Positions 10,676-18,065 of a DNA stretch of 64,000 nucleotides are shown here, piece after piece. A program made the translations under genes and the position numbers. The stretch is taken from positions 1 to 64,000 of the forward strand of contig CAJOEC010000023.1 in assembly GCA_905233425.1 (NCBI GenBank). Direction: 5' to 3'. The notes below the pieces were generated by a model, which worked only from the letters and a program-made list of their open reading frames with translations, made no database searches and was not told the origin of the DNA. This DNA comes from an uncultured Prevotella sp. Lineage in GTDB: Bacteria > Bacteroidota > Bacteroidia > Bacteroidales > Bacteroidaceae. Every line of letters begins with the position of its first letter. The stretch's first letter is position 1.

Positions 10676-10945
10676 ATTTTCTGCATTTTCCCTAAAACGT
10701 ATCAAAAACGTATCAAAACTGCCAGAAGGTTCTCAAAAAGCAGAACCACGCATGGCTCTGCTTCGGCAAACACCCCTTGTCTCCCGACAAAAGGTTCACA
10801 TCCATTTTTATGAGGTAAAAGTATGGGCTGCAAAAGTAATATATTTTATCTGAAAGGAAAAGTTAAGAAACCGTAAATTTGTAATTAAACCTATTTCGCG
10901 GTTTCCTTATGTAAATATTGTGAAAAACTGATGCAGAAATTGCCG
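10676..10945. other. Non-coding prophage junction region
   Basis: No convincing gene. Two adjacent direct copies of AAAACGTATC (10694-10703 and 10705-10714) could be integrase arm-type sites. A GC-containing patch, AGCAGAACCACGCATGGCTCTGCTT, lies at 10740-10764. With the tRNA and the phage genes on either side, this is the candidate attachment-site region, though no matching att repeat can be seen because the right end is outside the window. Confidence 0.4.
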
Positions 10946-10953
10946 TAACTTTG
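10946..10953 (+). promoter_or_regulatory. Promoter of the lysis cassette (-7 box)
   Basis: TAACTTTG, 25 nt before the holin start. Confidence 0.7.
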
Positions 10954-10978
10954 CGACATCTTTAAACAATGTAGCAAT

Positions 10979-11452
10979 ATGAATAGTCTGACAGAAATCA
11001 AAACTCTTGTCGTTACGGCTTTCGGACTCCTGACCAGCATGTTCTCGCCCATCCAAGACTTCATGATGGCCATGCTGATCCTGCTCACCGTTAACCTCTT
11101 CTTCGGCATAGCCTCAGCGGTGGCAAGGGGTGAGAAGTGGTCATGGAAGAAAGCGTCCATGTTCTTCGTGTTCTGCGGGGGTCTGTTTTTCTGCTTTGCG
11201 AGCATGTTCGCCGTTGGCCATTTCCTGCACAACGATGCCGAGGCCGCCTTGTGTGTGAAGTACGCCTGTTTCATTGCAGTGTGGGTGTTCGGGACGAACA
11301 TCCTGAAGAACTGGCGCAAGATGCGGCGCAAGGGAACGACCACGTATAAGTTTGTGGACATCCTGCTCTACGTCCTCACTGTGCAGTTTGTTGAAAAGCT
11401 GCCATGGGTGAAGAAGTGGCAGGATGAGCAAAGTGACTCTAAAGATGTTTAA
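10979..11452 (+). CDS. Phage holin-like membrane protein
   Basis: A 157-residue protein with four hydrophobic segments (residues about 8-25, 27-43, 57-77, 85-104), a basic KNWRKMRRKG after the last and a soluble tail ending QDEQSDSKDV. The pattern (short polytopic protein, MAMLILLTVNLFFGIASAV, first in a lysis cassette) fits the toxin-secretion/phage-holin (holin 4-type) families of Bacteroides phages. It would permeabilise the inner membrane late in infection. The next gene starts at or just inside its stop codon. Confidence 0.75.
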   Translation: MNSLTEIKTLVVTAFGLLTSMFSPIQDFMMAMLILLTVNLFFGIASAVARGEKWSWKKASMFFVFCGGLFFCFASMFAVGHFLHNDAEAALCVKYACFIAVWVFGTNILKNWRKMRRKGTTTYKFVDILLYVLTVQFVEKLPWVKKWQDEQSDSKDV

Positions 11453-11456
11453 GGAG

Positions 11457-11891
11457 ATGAAGATCGAGCTGCACAGGAAATGGCTGAAGCGCGGGTACTC
11501 CATCGGAATACTCTACATTGACGGTGAGCGCATCTGCGAGACGCTGGAGGACGAGGACCGCGGCCTTGTGGCGGGCATGAACCTCAGTGAGATCAAGAGG
11601 CGGAAGGTGAAGGGCGAGACGGCTATCCCGACGGGGCGGTACCAGATTACCTGGACCTATTCGCCGCGCTTCAAGAAGATGCTTCCGTTGCTTGTCGGCG
11701 TGCCGGGTTATGAGGGCGTGCGCATCCATTCTGGTAACAGGGCGAAGGACACTGAGGGCTGCATCCTGTGCGGTCGGAACACCGAGGTGGGCGCGGTGAC
11801 TAACTCCCGCTATTGGACAAACAAGGTGAACAGCCTTATCGAGAAGGCTGTCAAGGCAAAGGAAGAGGTGACGATTACTATACATTATTAA
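11457..11891 (+). CDS. DUF5675-family protein, probable lysis function
   Basis: A 144-residue protein matching DUF5675: MKIELHRKWLKRGYSIGILYI, ICETLEDEDRG, AIPTGRYQI, VPGYEGVRIHSGNRAKDTEGCILCGR. The RIHSGN...TEGCI pattern with His and Cys resembles L,D-transpeptidase-like or peptidase-like active sites, and the family sits beside holins, so a role in wall degradation is inferred. In-frame starts exist at 11424 and 11445 inside the holin gene; 11457 is chosen because homologues begin MKIEL. Confidence 0.7.
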   Translation: MKIELHRKWLKRGYSIGILYIDGERICETLEDEDRGLVAGMNLSEIKRRKVKGETAIPTGRYQITWTYSPRFKKMLPLLVGVPGYEGVRIHSGNRAKDTEGCILCGRNTEVGAVTNSRYWTNKVNSLIEKAVKAKEEVTITIHY

Positions 11892-11895
11892 ATAT

Positions 11896-12411
11896 ATGAA
11901 ACGCTCAAAGTATTTATACGGATCAGAGGTAATCATTGGTTTCATCATCGGGCTGATAGGGACGCATTTAATCAACCATTGTGTGTTGCCGACCGAAGAA
12001 ACTGCCATGCTTAAGACCGACACCGTGACCATACACGACACCGTGAATCACGTCAGCCTGGTTCCAGTCCGCGACACCATCGTCCGGTATATCAAGGAAA
12101 AGCCGGTTTTTATACACGACACCACTGTCATGTACAAGAATCAGGAAAACCTTTACACGACGGGCGACTCTGTCATCGTGCCCATTACGCAGAAGGAGTA
12201 CACCGACGACTCCACCTACCATGCGTGGGTGAGCGGCTACAGGGCACGTCTGGACAGCATCCAGACATACAGCCAGCGTGTGTTTGTCACCAAGACCATT
12301 TCTGTGACGTCACGGAAAAGATGGAGCTGGGGCCTGCAGGGCGGCCTCTACCTAACTCCAAAAGGCGTGCAGCCGGGAATAGGCGTCGGAGTTACATTCG
12401 GCTTGCCATAA
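11896..12411 (+). CDS. DUF6808-like membrane-anchored protein, spanin candidate
   Basis: A 171-residue protein with one N-terminal membrane helix (IIGFIIGLIGTHLINHC), then a periplasmic region rich in Asp/Thr/Val repeats (DTVTIHDTVN, VRDTIVRYIKEK) and a C-terminus RWSWGLQGGLYLTP ... GIGVGVTFGLP that ends like an outer-membrane strand. The order holin, DUF5675, this protein suggests a spanin-like role at the outer membrane; that is inference. It follows DUF5675 by 4 nt. The terminator just beyond it faces the other strand. Confidence 0.6.
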   Translation: MKRSKYLYGSEVIIGFIIGLIGTHLINHCVLPTEETAMLKTDTVTIHDTVNHVSLVPVRDTIVRYIKEKPVFIHDTTVMYKNQENLYTTGDSVIVPITQKEYTDDSTYHAWVSGYRARLDSIQTYSQRVFVTKTISVTSRKRWSWGLQGGLYLTPKGVQPGIGVGVTFGLP

Positions 12412-12446
12412 AAAACTGCGGGTGGGAAAACATAAAAATCCCCCGC
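12410..12446 (-). terminator. Leftward intrinsic terminator of the small RNA
   Basis: Read on the minus strand, GCGGGGG and CCCACCCGC pair across an AT loop and are followed by AG and six T residues. The T tract lies only on the minus strand, so it terminates leftward transcription. Confidence 0.75.
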
Positions 12447-12558
12447 TATTCAAAATAAGACGCTTCACTTTCCTACATTGAATCCCACAGAGAGGACGCG
12501 GGGGACTATGCCCTGATTCCTTTCTATGGGATTGATATGTCTTGTATGGAAAGTGAAG
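12417..12558 (-). ncRNA. Candidate small RNA with closed 5'-3' stem
   Basis: The leftward transcript would start at about 12558-12560 with the sequence CGCTTCACTTTCC, which pairs perfectly with GGAAAGTGAAGCG about 90 nt later (plus-strand arms 12461-12473 and 12548-12560). Inside this closing stem TACA/TGTA and AATCCCA/TGGGATT (12481-12487 with 12527-12533) pair again, leaving a central bubble with GC-rich sequence. An intrinsic terminator ends the unit. A closed stem with a central bubble recalls 6S-type RNA, but size (about 140 nt) and location in a prophage leave its class open. No ORF of note is present. Confidence 0.65.
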
Positions 12559-12564
12559 CGGGTG

Positions 12565-12596
12565 CAAAGTTACAAAGAATAATTGAAACGGACAAA
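12565..12596 (-). promoter_or_regulatory. Strong leftward promoter of the small RNA
   Basis: On the minus strand TTTG (12593-12596), a 20-nt spacer, then TAACTTTG (12565-12572): an exact match to the Bacteroidetes consensus. Transcription would start at the first base of the closing stem. Confidence 0.75.
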
Positions 12597-12606
12597 ATTT
12601 TGCACT

Positions 12607-12834
12607 ATGAAAGTTGTTGAACTGCTGAAATTATTGTGCGAAGGGTTAAAAATGCTCTCTGAAAGTGAGGGCAGGGTCGATGATTGGCGCTATGTTAGTA
12701 TGTACGAAGAATTTGTGCACATGCGCGACCTCGGATTGAAGTATAGAGAGGCGGTGAGGATGCTATCTGAAGAGTACCAGGTTGGTAGGGCTACGGTAGA
12801 AAGACTCCTAAAACGGATGGGCGCAGAATGTTAA
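12607..12834 (+). CDS. Small HTH protein
   Basis: A 75-residue protein starting MKVVELLKLLCEGLKMLSES. Its C-terminal half, KYREAVRMLSEEYQVGRATVERLLKRM, reads as a helix-turn-helix of the transposase or Mor-like kind (A..LS..Y.VG..TV.R...R). It sits alone between the small RNA and the next operon, so it may regulate late phage genes. Function not known. Confidence 0.6.
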   Translation: MKVVELLKLLCEGLKMLSESEGRVDDWRYVSMYEEFVHMRDLGLKYREAVRMLSEEYQVGRATVERLLKRMGAEC

Positions 12835-12873
12835 ATGACCTCACCTCTTGAGGGCTGAAACTCTCACTTATGG

Positions 12874-12905
12874 TTGCCCATTGGCCGTGGCAGAATGTAC
12901 CTTTG
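12874..12905 (+). promoter_or_regulatory. Promoter of the 13-16 kb phage operon
   Basis: TTG at 12874-12876 and TACCTTTG at 12898-12905 with a 21-nt spacer. The leader is about 80 nt. Confidence 0.65.
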
Positions 12906-12992
12906 TAAAGTCGATGCGCAACGACCTCGACGGAACCAACATCGAGAGCGAGAATAATAAACAAAAATTTCAACAATTCAACTTCTAAGATT

Positions 12993-14015
12993 ATGACTGA
13001 AGAGAAATTCATATCAGTAACTCCAAACGGCGGCCAGGGTGCCAGCGGATGGAGTCCTGCCGACTTTGCCGCAGTCATGGGCAATCAGAACCGAAACAAC
13101 AACGGAGGCCTGTGGGGCAATGGAGGTATGTGGGACGGAGTGCTCGGACTGTTCGGCCTTGGTATCGTGGCCAACATGTTCGGCTACGGCAATGGCAACG
13201 GTTTCGGATTTGGCGGCAACAACCAGGCTGCTGCTGGATATCTGGCCAACATGGAGAACAACAATTACGGGCGCGAGATTCTTATGCAGCAGATTACTGG
13301 CGTTGGCAACCGCGTGACAGAGCTTGCACAGGCTTTCAACACCTCTATTGATGCCGTTCAGGCTGGTCTGGCCAACATCACGCTTGCCATGACTCAACTT
13401 GCAGCTCAGAACAACATGAGCGTAGCACAGCTGCAGATGGCTCTCCAGAAGGGACAGAGCGATATCGCTCTACAGTTCTGCAACTGCTGCAAGGACCAGG
13501 CACTCGCCATGTGCCAGCAGACAAACACACTGGTTAACGCCGGTACGCAGAACACACAGCGCATCGTCGACAACCAGAACCAGAACACCCAGCGCATCGT
13601 TGACACGCAGGGAGAAGGCTTCCGCTCCATCCTCCAGCAGATGTACAACGACAAGCTTGAGGCAAAGAACGAGAAGATCCAGGAGCTTACGGCCCTCGCC
13701 TTGTCGAAGGACGGCGAGATAAGCCAGATGAAACAGAACCAGTACTTCGCCGGTCTTGTAGGACAGAGCCAGGCACAGACAGACGCCCGCCTCAACGCCA
13801 TTCTTGCAGAGGTGGAGGCCATCAAGCGCTGTCAGCCAGCCACCATGACCCTGCCCGACAACCGATTCCAGGCAGTGCCCACAGGCATCGCCAGCATCGG
13901 CAGCGACTTCATCGGCACACTGCTCGTGGCACGTCTGCTGGGACTGACTGGCAATAGCGGCAGCACTGGCGGAGGAGGAACCGACGGAGGCGGCACAACG
14001 CCGACCCAAGGTTAG
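12993..14015 (+). CDS. Gly/Asn-rich coiled-coil phage protein
   Basis: A 340-residue protein. Residues about 30-75 are Gly/Asn/Phe-rich with a hydrophobic stretch (GVLGLFGLGIVANMFGYG). Residues about 95-270 are Gln-rich helix and coiled coil, with two copies of the motif QNTQRIVD (about residues 188-206) and EAKNEKIQELTALALSKDGE. CNCCKD is a Cys cluster near residue 164. A second hydrophobic piece (IGTLLVARLLGL) precedes a Gly-Thr tail. Such proteins are found in many phages without a proven role; a virion or DNA-ejection role is possible. It heads an operon of five genes. Confidence 0.55.
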   Translation: MTEEKFISVTPNGGQGASGWSPADFAAVMGNQNRNNNGGLWGNGGMWDGVLGLFGLGIVANMFGYGNGNGFGFGGNNQAAAGYLANMENNNYGREILMQQITGVGNRVTELAQAFNTSIDAVQAGLANITLAMTQLAAQNNMSVAQLQMALQKGQSDIALQFCNCCKDQALAMCQQTNTLVNAGTQNTQRIVDNQNQNTQRIVDTQGEGFRSILQQMYNDKLEAKNEKIQELTALALSKDGEISQMKQNQYFAGLVGQSQAQTDARLNAILAEVEAIKRCQPATMTLPDNRFQAVPTGIASIGSDFIGTLLVARLLGLTGNSGSTGGGGTDGGGTTPTQG

Positions 14016-14116
14016 CCGTCCGACAGCAAAGGTACAGTAAGCGGCGGTAACTCCGCCGCCCTGCCCCTTCCAAAAAGACAACCAACAGTAATAACAAACA
14101 AAAAAAACGGAAGATT

Positions 14117-14665
14117 ATGTTTTCAAACTTAGCAAAGGGTGCCCGTCTCATGATTCTTGACATGGGCGACCACGTGACAGTGACAGAGGCTGTTGTGGAA
14201 AGTGTCAGCCAGCCTCACCCGAAGGATGCGCAGCCAAGCCAGGTGCTGCAGTCCATGATGTTCGGACAGCAGCAGGAGGCCGTCGTAGACATCGTGGTCT
14301 CTACACCATCAGGACAGCGCACGTTTCGCAATGCTCCGGCAACGGGAGCAGTGGATCGTGGCGGCTCGACTGTCATCACAGAAAGCCGCGAACTGATGGA
14401 TATAGAAGTGCAGAACCTCGACAAGATTAGTGCCGAGCACATCGCCAAGACTCCTTGGCATGAGAACGCACGCAAGGACTACGACATCATTCGCAAGCAG
14501 CTCAGCCCGCAGTACGCCCACGAGCAGGAGCGAGACCAGACCATCGAGAGCCTGAAGAAACAGTACGGAGAACTGAAAGACCAGAACGCCGACATACAGA
14601 AGACACAACAGGAGATACTCTCATTGCTCAAACAGAATGCACAGTCTTCCCCAAAAACACTTTAA
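14117..14665 (+). CDS. Phage protein with C-terminal coiled coil
   Basis: A 182-residue protein: a small N-terminal domain (MILDMGDHVTVTEAVVESV), a middle segment with VVSTPSGQRTFRNAPATG, and a C-terminal coiled coil (ESLKKQYGELKDQNADIQKTQQEILSLLKQ, written here in pieces: ESLKKQYGELKDQN and ADIQKTQQEI). No family recognised. It lies 100 nt after the previous gene and 4 nt before the next, in the same operon. Confidence 0.5.
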   Translation: MFSNLAKGARLMILDMGDHVTVTEAVVESVSQPHPKDAQPSQVLQSMMFGQQQEAVVDIVVSTPSGQRTFRNAPATGAVDRGGSTVITESRELMDIEVQNLDKISAEHIAKTPWHENARKDYDIIRKQLSPQYAHEQERDQTIESLKKQYGELKDQNADIQKTQQEILSLLKQNAQSSPKTL

Positions 14666-14669
14666 CGAC

Positions 14670-15095
14670 ATGAATAAGTCAGTAGATTTTATCATCAAGA
14701 CACGAAAGCTCTCACCACGTGAGGTGAAGAAGAAGCTCCGCGACTTCATCGACGACATCTCCGAGGACTGCGGGCCAGAGATTGAGGAGATGGCCGAGGA
14801 ACTCAAAGCGCACGGCGAAGAGTTCATCGACGCACTCAGCAATGGCGGCAGCGAACGAGGAGGGTATTACCGCAACGGCGGAGACTACGGCTATGGCAGC
14901 GGAGGTAGCTACCGCAATGAAAACCGAGGCAACGGCATGAGCGGAGCAGGAAGCTACCGCCGTGGACGCGCATGGCACCGCAACGAGGGAACGTGGGAGC
15001 AGCGCGAGGAACTGCGGAAGCAGAACGAGCAGCGTCTACAGGAACTTGAACGTCAGGCACAGGAACTGCGCCAGCAGCTCATGCAGGACATGTAG
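14670..15095 (+). CDS. Small charged phage protein
   Basis: A 141-residue protein. Residues 1-50 are helical and acidic (REVKKKLRDFIDDISEDCGP), residues about 52-105 are Gly/Tyr/Arg/Asn-rich (RGGYYRNGGDYGYGSGG) and the end is a coiled coil (RLQELERQAQELRQQLMQDM). The Gly/Tyr-rich centre is likely disordered. The ATG at 14670 follows the previous stop by 4 nt; an in-frame ATG at 14637 lies inside that gene. Function not recognised. Confidence 0.5.
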   Translation: MNKSVDFIIKTRKLSPREVKKKLRDFIDDISEDCGPEIEEMAEELKAHGEEFIDALSNGGSERGGYYRNGGDYGYGSGGSYRNENRGNGMSGAGSYRRGRAWHRNEGTWEQREELRKQNEQRLQELERQAQELRQQLMQDM

Positions 15096-15110
15096 TCTAA
15101 CCATGGTGGA

Positions 15111-15161
15111 CGGGTGTCTCGTAAGCTGCAATAAATGCGCAGCCTCATCAAAAGACACCCG
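15111..15161. other. Hairpin between phage genes
   Basis: CGGGTGTCT (15111-15119) pairs with AGACACCCG (15153-15161). An inner GCTGC/GCAGC stem sits in the loop. No T tract follows, so it is more likely an RNA processing or regulatory structure than a strong terminator. Confidence 0.5.
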
Positions 15162-15188
15162 CCCCCTTAAAAAACACCTGTTAAAAAC

Positions 15189-15596
15189 ATGCACAAAGAG
15201 ACAATGACAATCCTCGACCTCACTCCTGAAGGATATCGCGAATACAAGCGGCACAACGGTCCACACTTCAACCGCCCGCTCTGCGACTTCGCCGTCAGCC
15301 GAATGGAAGGCGCAAACGGAGAGAAAATTAAGGCAATGTCACGCCAGGAGGTGGAGCGCCTCCTCAAGGAGCAAGGCGTGCAGCTGGAGAACCTCGAAGG
15401 CTACGACCACGTCTTCGTAGCCAACATGGGACTCGCCGACTACCTCGGAGAAAGCGTCCCGGACATGCAGCACCTCGCACAATACATAAAGAACGTCATC
15501 GACGACCCCGACGGCTATCCGGGCATCGCATTCTGCCGATGGCTCGCAGACTGCGTGGCAAAGAAAACAGAAGTCCCATGGGACGAATGTCTCTAA
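15189..15596 (+). CDS. Hypothetical phage protein
   Basis: A 135-residue soluble protein. ILDLTPEGYREYKRHNGPHF and a later EYxxH-free acidic half with MSRQEVERLLKEQGVQ can be seen; the last helix carries PGIAFCRWLADCVAKK. No membrane segment or known motif. It is 10 nt upstream of the zincin gene, so the two are probably translated together. Confidence 0.45.
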   Translation: MHKETMTILDLTPEGYREYKRHNGPHFNRPLCDFAVSRMEGANGEKIKAMSRQEVERLLKEQGVQLENLEGYDHVFVANMGLADYLGESVPDMQHLAQYIKNVIDDPDGYPGIAFCRWLADCVAKKTEVPWDECL

Positions 15597-15606
15597 TACC
15601 ACAACT

Positions 15607-16014
15607 ATGATTTGGCAGACTATCGACATCGACGGCTACTGGCTCGCCACCGTCATCTACGTGCCTCAGCACCGTGATATGCCCTCGGTAGCTGAGGCTC
15701 TGTCGTCACTCGGCTGCACAGACAACGACATCAGCAACGTATGGCATCTTGTCACACGCCAATGGAACAAAGGCTTCACCTGGAGCAATCCACGCCGTCG
15801 CCGCAGCATCACCATCATCGGGCGGGCCACCGACTGGCCGCAGTTCTTCAACACCATCCTTCACGAAACCAAACACCTCGTCGACGAAATCACTGCCGCC
15901 TACGACGTTATGAACTACGGCGAACCGCCCGCCTATCTCCAGGGATTCCTCGGACAATCCATGGCTCCCGCTATCCGGCGCATCGTCTGCCCCTGCTGCG
16001 GCTACGCAAAATAA
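15607..16014 (+). CDS. Small zincin-like metallopeptidase
   Basis: A 135-residue protein with HETKH at residues 86-90 inside an alpha helix (TILHETKHLVDEIT) and GEPPAYLQG at 105-113, whose Glu is a good third zinc ligand. This arrangement matches small phage zincins of unknown substrate. ATDWPQFFNT precedes the active helix. The C-terminus has CPCCG, a possible extra metal site. It ends the rightward 13-16 kb operon. Confidence 0.7.
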   Translation: MIWQTIDIDGYWLATVIYVPQHRDMPSVAEALSSLGCTDNDISNVWHLVTRQWNKGFTWSNPRRRRSITIIGRATDWPQFFNTILHETKHLVDEITAAYDVMNYGEPPAYLQGFLGQSMAPAIRRIVCPCCGYAK

Positions 16015-16049
16015 AGGCGGCAACACGCTCACCTCCCCAGAAAAAGCCG

Positions 16050-16068
16050 TTTTCTCTGACAGAGAAAA
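16050..16068. terminator. Weak hairpin between convergent genes
   Basis: TTTTCTCT / AGAGAAAA with a 3-nt loop, followed by A runs. Confidence 0.35.
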
Positions 16069-16085
16069 AACAAAAAAACTCTAAC

Positions 16086-16886
16086 TTACTTCCTTGCTGA
16101 AATTCCAATTATTTTCTCAAACTCCTCTAAGGAATAAGGCATAACATTCTTGTTAATACATTCCAAGTAAAGGTCTGTATAAAACCATTCATCTTTAATA
16201 CTGTCACGAAACATTTCAATAGGACACAGTTCAAAATTCAAACGGTTCAGTTCAGAGTAAAGTTCATCAACATTTTCAAATTCCATCATTCTTGTTGTGT
16301 TTTCAGGAGGTATAGGCTGGTAATGCATTTCGCTCGCTTTTTCAAGATCCTCTTCTTTTCTGATGTAAACTAGAATATTATTTAAATCTTCACTTGTTAC
16401 ACATTGTGAACAAACTTTTTCAAGGTTTTCTCTTTTTATCAACGGAAAGGCAACAGGCTTAACGACTTGTGAACCACCGGATGTTTTAAATACAGCCTTG
16501 CATTTGCTTTTAGTGTGTAAAATGTCTGCTCTGTCAATAAACGCGAACTGTTCATCGTTATCATCCTCGTGGCAGTAATGACATGGAGTGCGCCCCATGG
16601 CAACAGCCTCTTCCATACTGATTCTCTTCTTTTCAGCTTGACAAGATTGCATACCATAGCAATCTTTGTTAGAATGATAGGCATGGGAAGTTCTGCCTGT
16701 GCAAATCCAAACCTCACCTGTTTTGCTTTCCTGGCTGTCATAGAACTGGCCGTTCTTCAATATCCTGCCGTCGGCTCCGCGCTGTGGCTGCTTGTTGTCG
16801 GAGCATGACACACAGACAACAAGTAAAGCCAACAGAATACACTTATATATGCTGTCTGTAGTTTTCGTCCTGTTACCTGTAATCAT
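16086..16886 (-). CDS. Lipoprotein-like moron gene of the immunity operon
   Basis: A 266-residue protein. A hydrophobic signal (residues about 16-27, CILLALLVVCVSC) ends at Cys28 followed by SDNKQ, consistent with a lipoprotein. Then comes a Cys/His domain: VWICTGRTSHAYHSNKDC, ISMEEAVAMGRTPCHYC, a pattern known in secreted Bacteroidetes proteins, followed by a second Cys pair (CKAVF, CSQC). The gene overlaps the upstream membrane protein by 14 bp and is in the repressor operon, so it is probably expressed in the lysogen. Exclusion of other phages is a reasonable inference. Alternative starts lie at 16904 and 16907. AT-rich relative to its neighbours. Confidence 0.6.
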   Translation of the reverse strand: MITGNRTKTTDSIYKCILLALLVVCVSCSDNKQPQRGADGRILKNGQFYDSQESKTGEVWICTGRTSHAYHSNKDCYGMQSCQAEKKRISMEEAVAMGRTPCHYCHEDDNDEQFAFIDRADILHTKSKCKAVFKTSGGSQVVKPVAFPLIKRENLEKVCSQCVTSEDLNNILVYIRKEEDLEKASEMHYQPIPPENTTRMMEFENVDELYSELNRLNFELCPIEMFRDSIKDEWFYTDLYLECINKNVMPYSLEEFEKIIGISARK

Positions 16887-17493
16887 AGTAATCTCTTTCG
16901 TCATCATAATAGTCTCTAATAATATCTTCAAATTCATCAAAATTGTCACGCACATAGTCTCTTATATCATCCACATGAATATAATCGCCATCTTCAAACC
17001 GAAATAACATATCTTCTTTTTCGTCACATTCATTGCATAAGACAAGTTGGCTGGCTTCGATTTCATCCGTTGTGACAAATCTTAATTTTGCCCTTTGATG
17101 TGTCATGAATCCGTAGAAATGCACACCAACACGATTAACAACGTGAAATGAGGTGTGGTAAACCGAATCACCAGACAGAACAAATCCGACAAGTTTTTGC
17201 CTGTCTATCTCTTCCTGCTCCCTTAACCATCTGTCTATCCATTCCTTTTCTCTTCGAACACTGTCTTGATAGTGAGGGTCATGGGCGAGTGAGTCTGCGA
17301 CGAAGGATTTTCTAATGGAATCGTTTTGCCATTTCTCTACTTTCCTGATGGAATCGTTCCGCCATTTCTCTATATAAGCCTCATGCATCTTCTCTTTCCG
17401 ATATGACGAATACCAGTCGCATCCTTTAAACAACAAGACCGCAACAATAAACCACATCAAGCATCCAAGGAAACTTTTTGCACTTTCGTTCAT
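16873..17493 (-). CDS. Membrane-anchored moron protein
   Basis: A 206-residue protein with one N-terminal membrane helix (FLGCLMWFIVAVLLFKGC), then a charged helix with two copies of the unit EKW(R/Q)NDSIRK, and a domain DSVYHTSFH ... TTDEIEASQLVLCNEC that looks like a worn version of the Cys/His domain of the lipoprotein downstream. The tail is very acidic (DYYDDERDYYDYR). It is 16 nt after the repressor gene. Starts upstream of 17493 would run into the repressor. Likely a lysogenic-conversion or exclusion protein, by position. Confidence 0.55.
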   Translation of the reverse strand: MNESAKSFLGCLMWFIVAVLLFKGCDWYSSYRKEKMHEAYIEKWRNDSIRKVEKWQNDSIRKSFVADSLAHDPHYQDSVRREKEWIDRWLREQEEIDRQKLVGFVLSGDSVYHTSFHVVNRVGVHFYGFMTHQRAKLRFVTTDEIEASQLVLCNECDEKEDMLFRFEDGDYIHVDDIRDYVRDNFDEFEDIIRDYYDDERDYYDYR

Positions 17494-17509
17494 TTCCACA
17501 TCTTTACAA

Positions 17510-17887
17510 TTACACAGCTTCTTTTTCAATATGTTCGTACTTGGCAAGTCTATTTACCAAATCAGATATTTCAGATTCCAATTCCTTGCACTTGTCACGC
17601 CACTCATCACGTTCCTCCTGAAGCTCCTTATACATCCATGCTGGCACAGAACGCTCATCTTTGTCATCTTTGGATGACACAAGCATCTCTCCATAGCCAG
17701 TTAAAAGCCATATCCTATTAAGAGTAGGATAAGATAGAAGAATCTTCTGCAATATAGGTTCTTTAGGCTGGTTTTTTAAGTTATTTATATAGCCATTAGA
17801 CAACCCGCATGCTTCTTCAAATCTTTTCTGACTAATTGAATTTGCTTTCAAAAACTCAATAAGTCTTTCTTTTACAGTTCTTTCCAT
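17510..17887 (-). CDS. Prophage repressor, XRE-like HTH
   Basis: A 125-residue protein. Residues about 5-45 form an XRE-type HTH (RLIEFLKANSISQKRFEEAC, GLSNGYINNLKN), followed by LQKILLSYPTLNRIWLLTGYGEML, the typical linker of Bacteroides phage CI-like repressors, and a coiled-coil tail (YKELQEERDEWRDKCKELES). The LexA/CI-type peptidase domain is absent, so induction would not go by RecA-driven self-cleavage. It is transcribed away from the Cro-like gene. Confidence 0.85.
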   Translation of the reverse strand: MERTVKERLIEFLKANSISQKRFEEACGLSNGYINNLKNQPKEPILQKILLSYPTLNRIWLLTGYGEMLVSSKDDKDERSVPAWMYKELQEERDEWRDKCKELESEISDLVNRLAKYEHIEKEAV

Positions 17888-17939
17888 ATCGTTAGCTATT
17901 TAGAAGCGTTTTAAATTAATCAATTTACCGAATATTTTT

Positions 17940-17963
17940 CTGTAAATTACTTGCCTGTTACAG
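17940..17963. promoter_or_regulatory. Candidate operator
   Basis: Inverted repeat CTGTAA ... TTACAG, 24 bp overall, centred 22 bp upstream of the rightward -7 box, where repressor could block the rightward promoter. Confidence 0.5.
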
Positions 17964-17973
17964 AAATTTCTTC

Positions 17974-17981
17974 TATCTTTG
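17974..17981 (+). promoter_or_regulatory. Rightward early promoter (-7 box)
   Basis: TATCTTTG upstream of the Cro-like gene; the leader is about 80 nt. Confidence 0.7.
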
Positions 17982-18038
17982 CACCCGAAAACGTTTAACA
18001 ACCGCTTTTGAAACATTTTAAAAACTGATTTAAGGCTG

Positions 18039-18046
18039 CAAAGTTA
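18039..18046 (-). promoter_or_regulatory. Leftward repressor promoter (-7 box)
   Basis: TAACTTTG on the minus strand, about 150 nt before the repressor start. It faces the rightward promoter, so the two transcripts overlap by about 45 nt. Confidence 0.65.
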
Positions 18047-18065
18047 AATAAAAATATTTACAATC

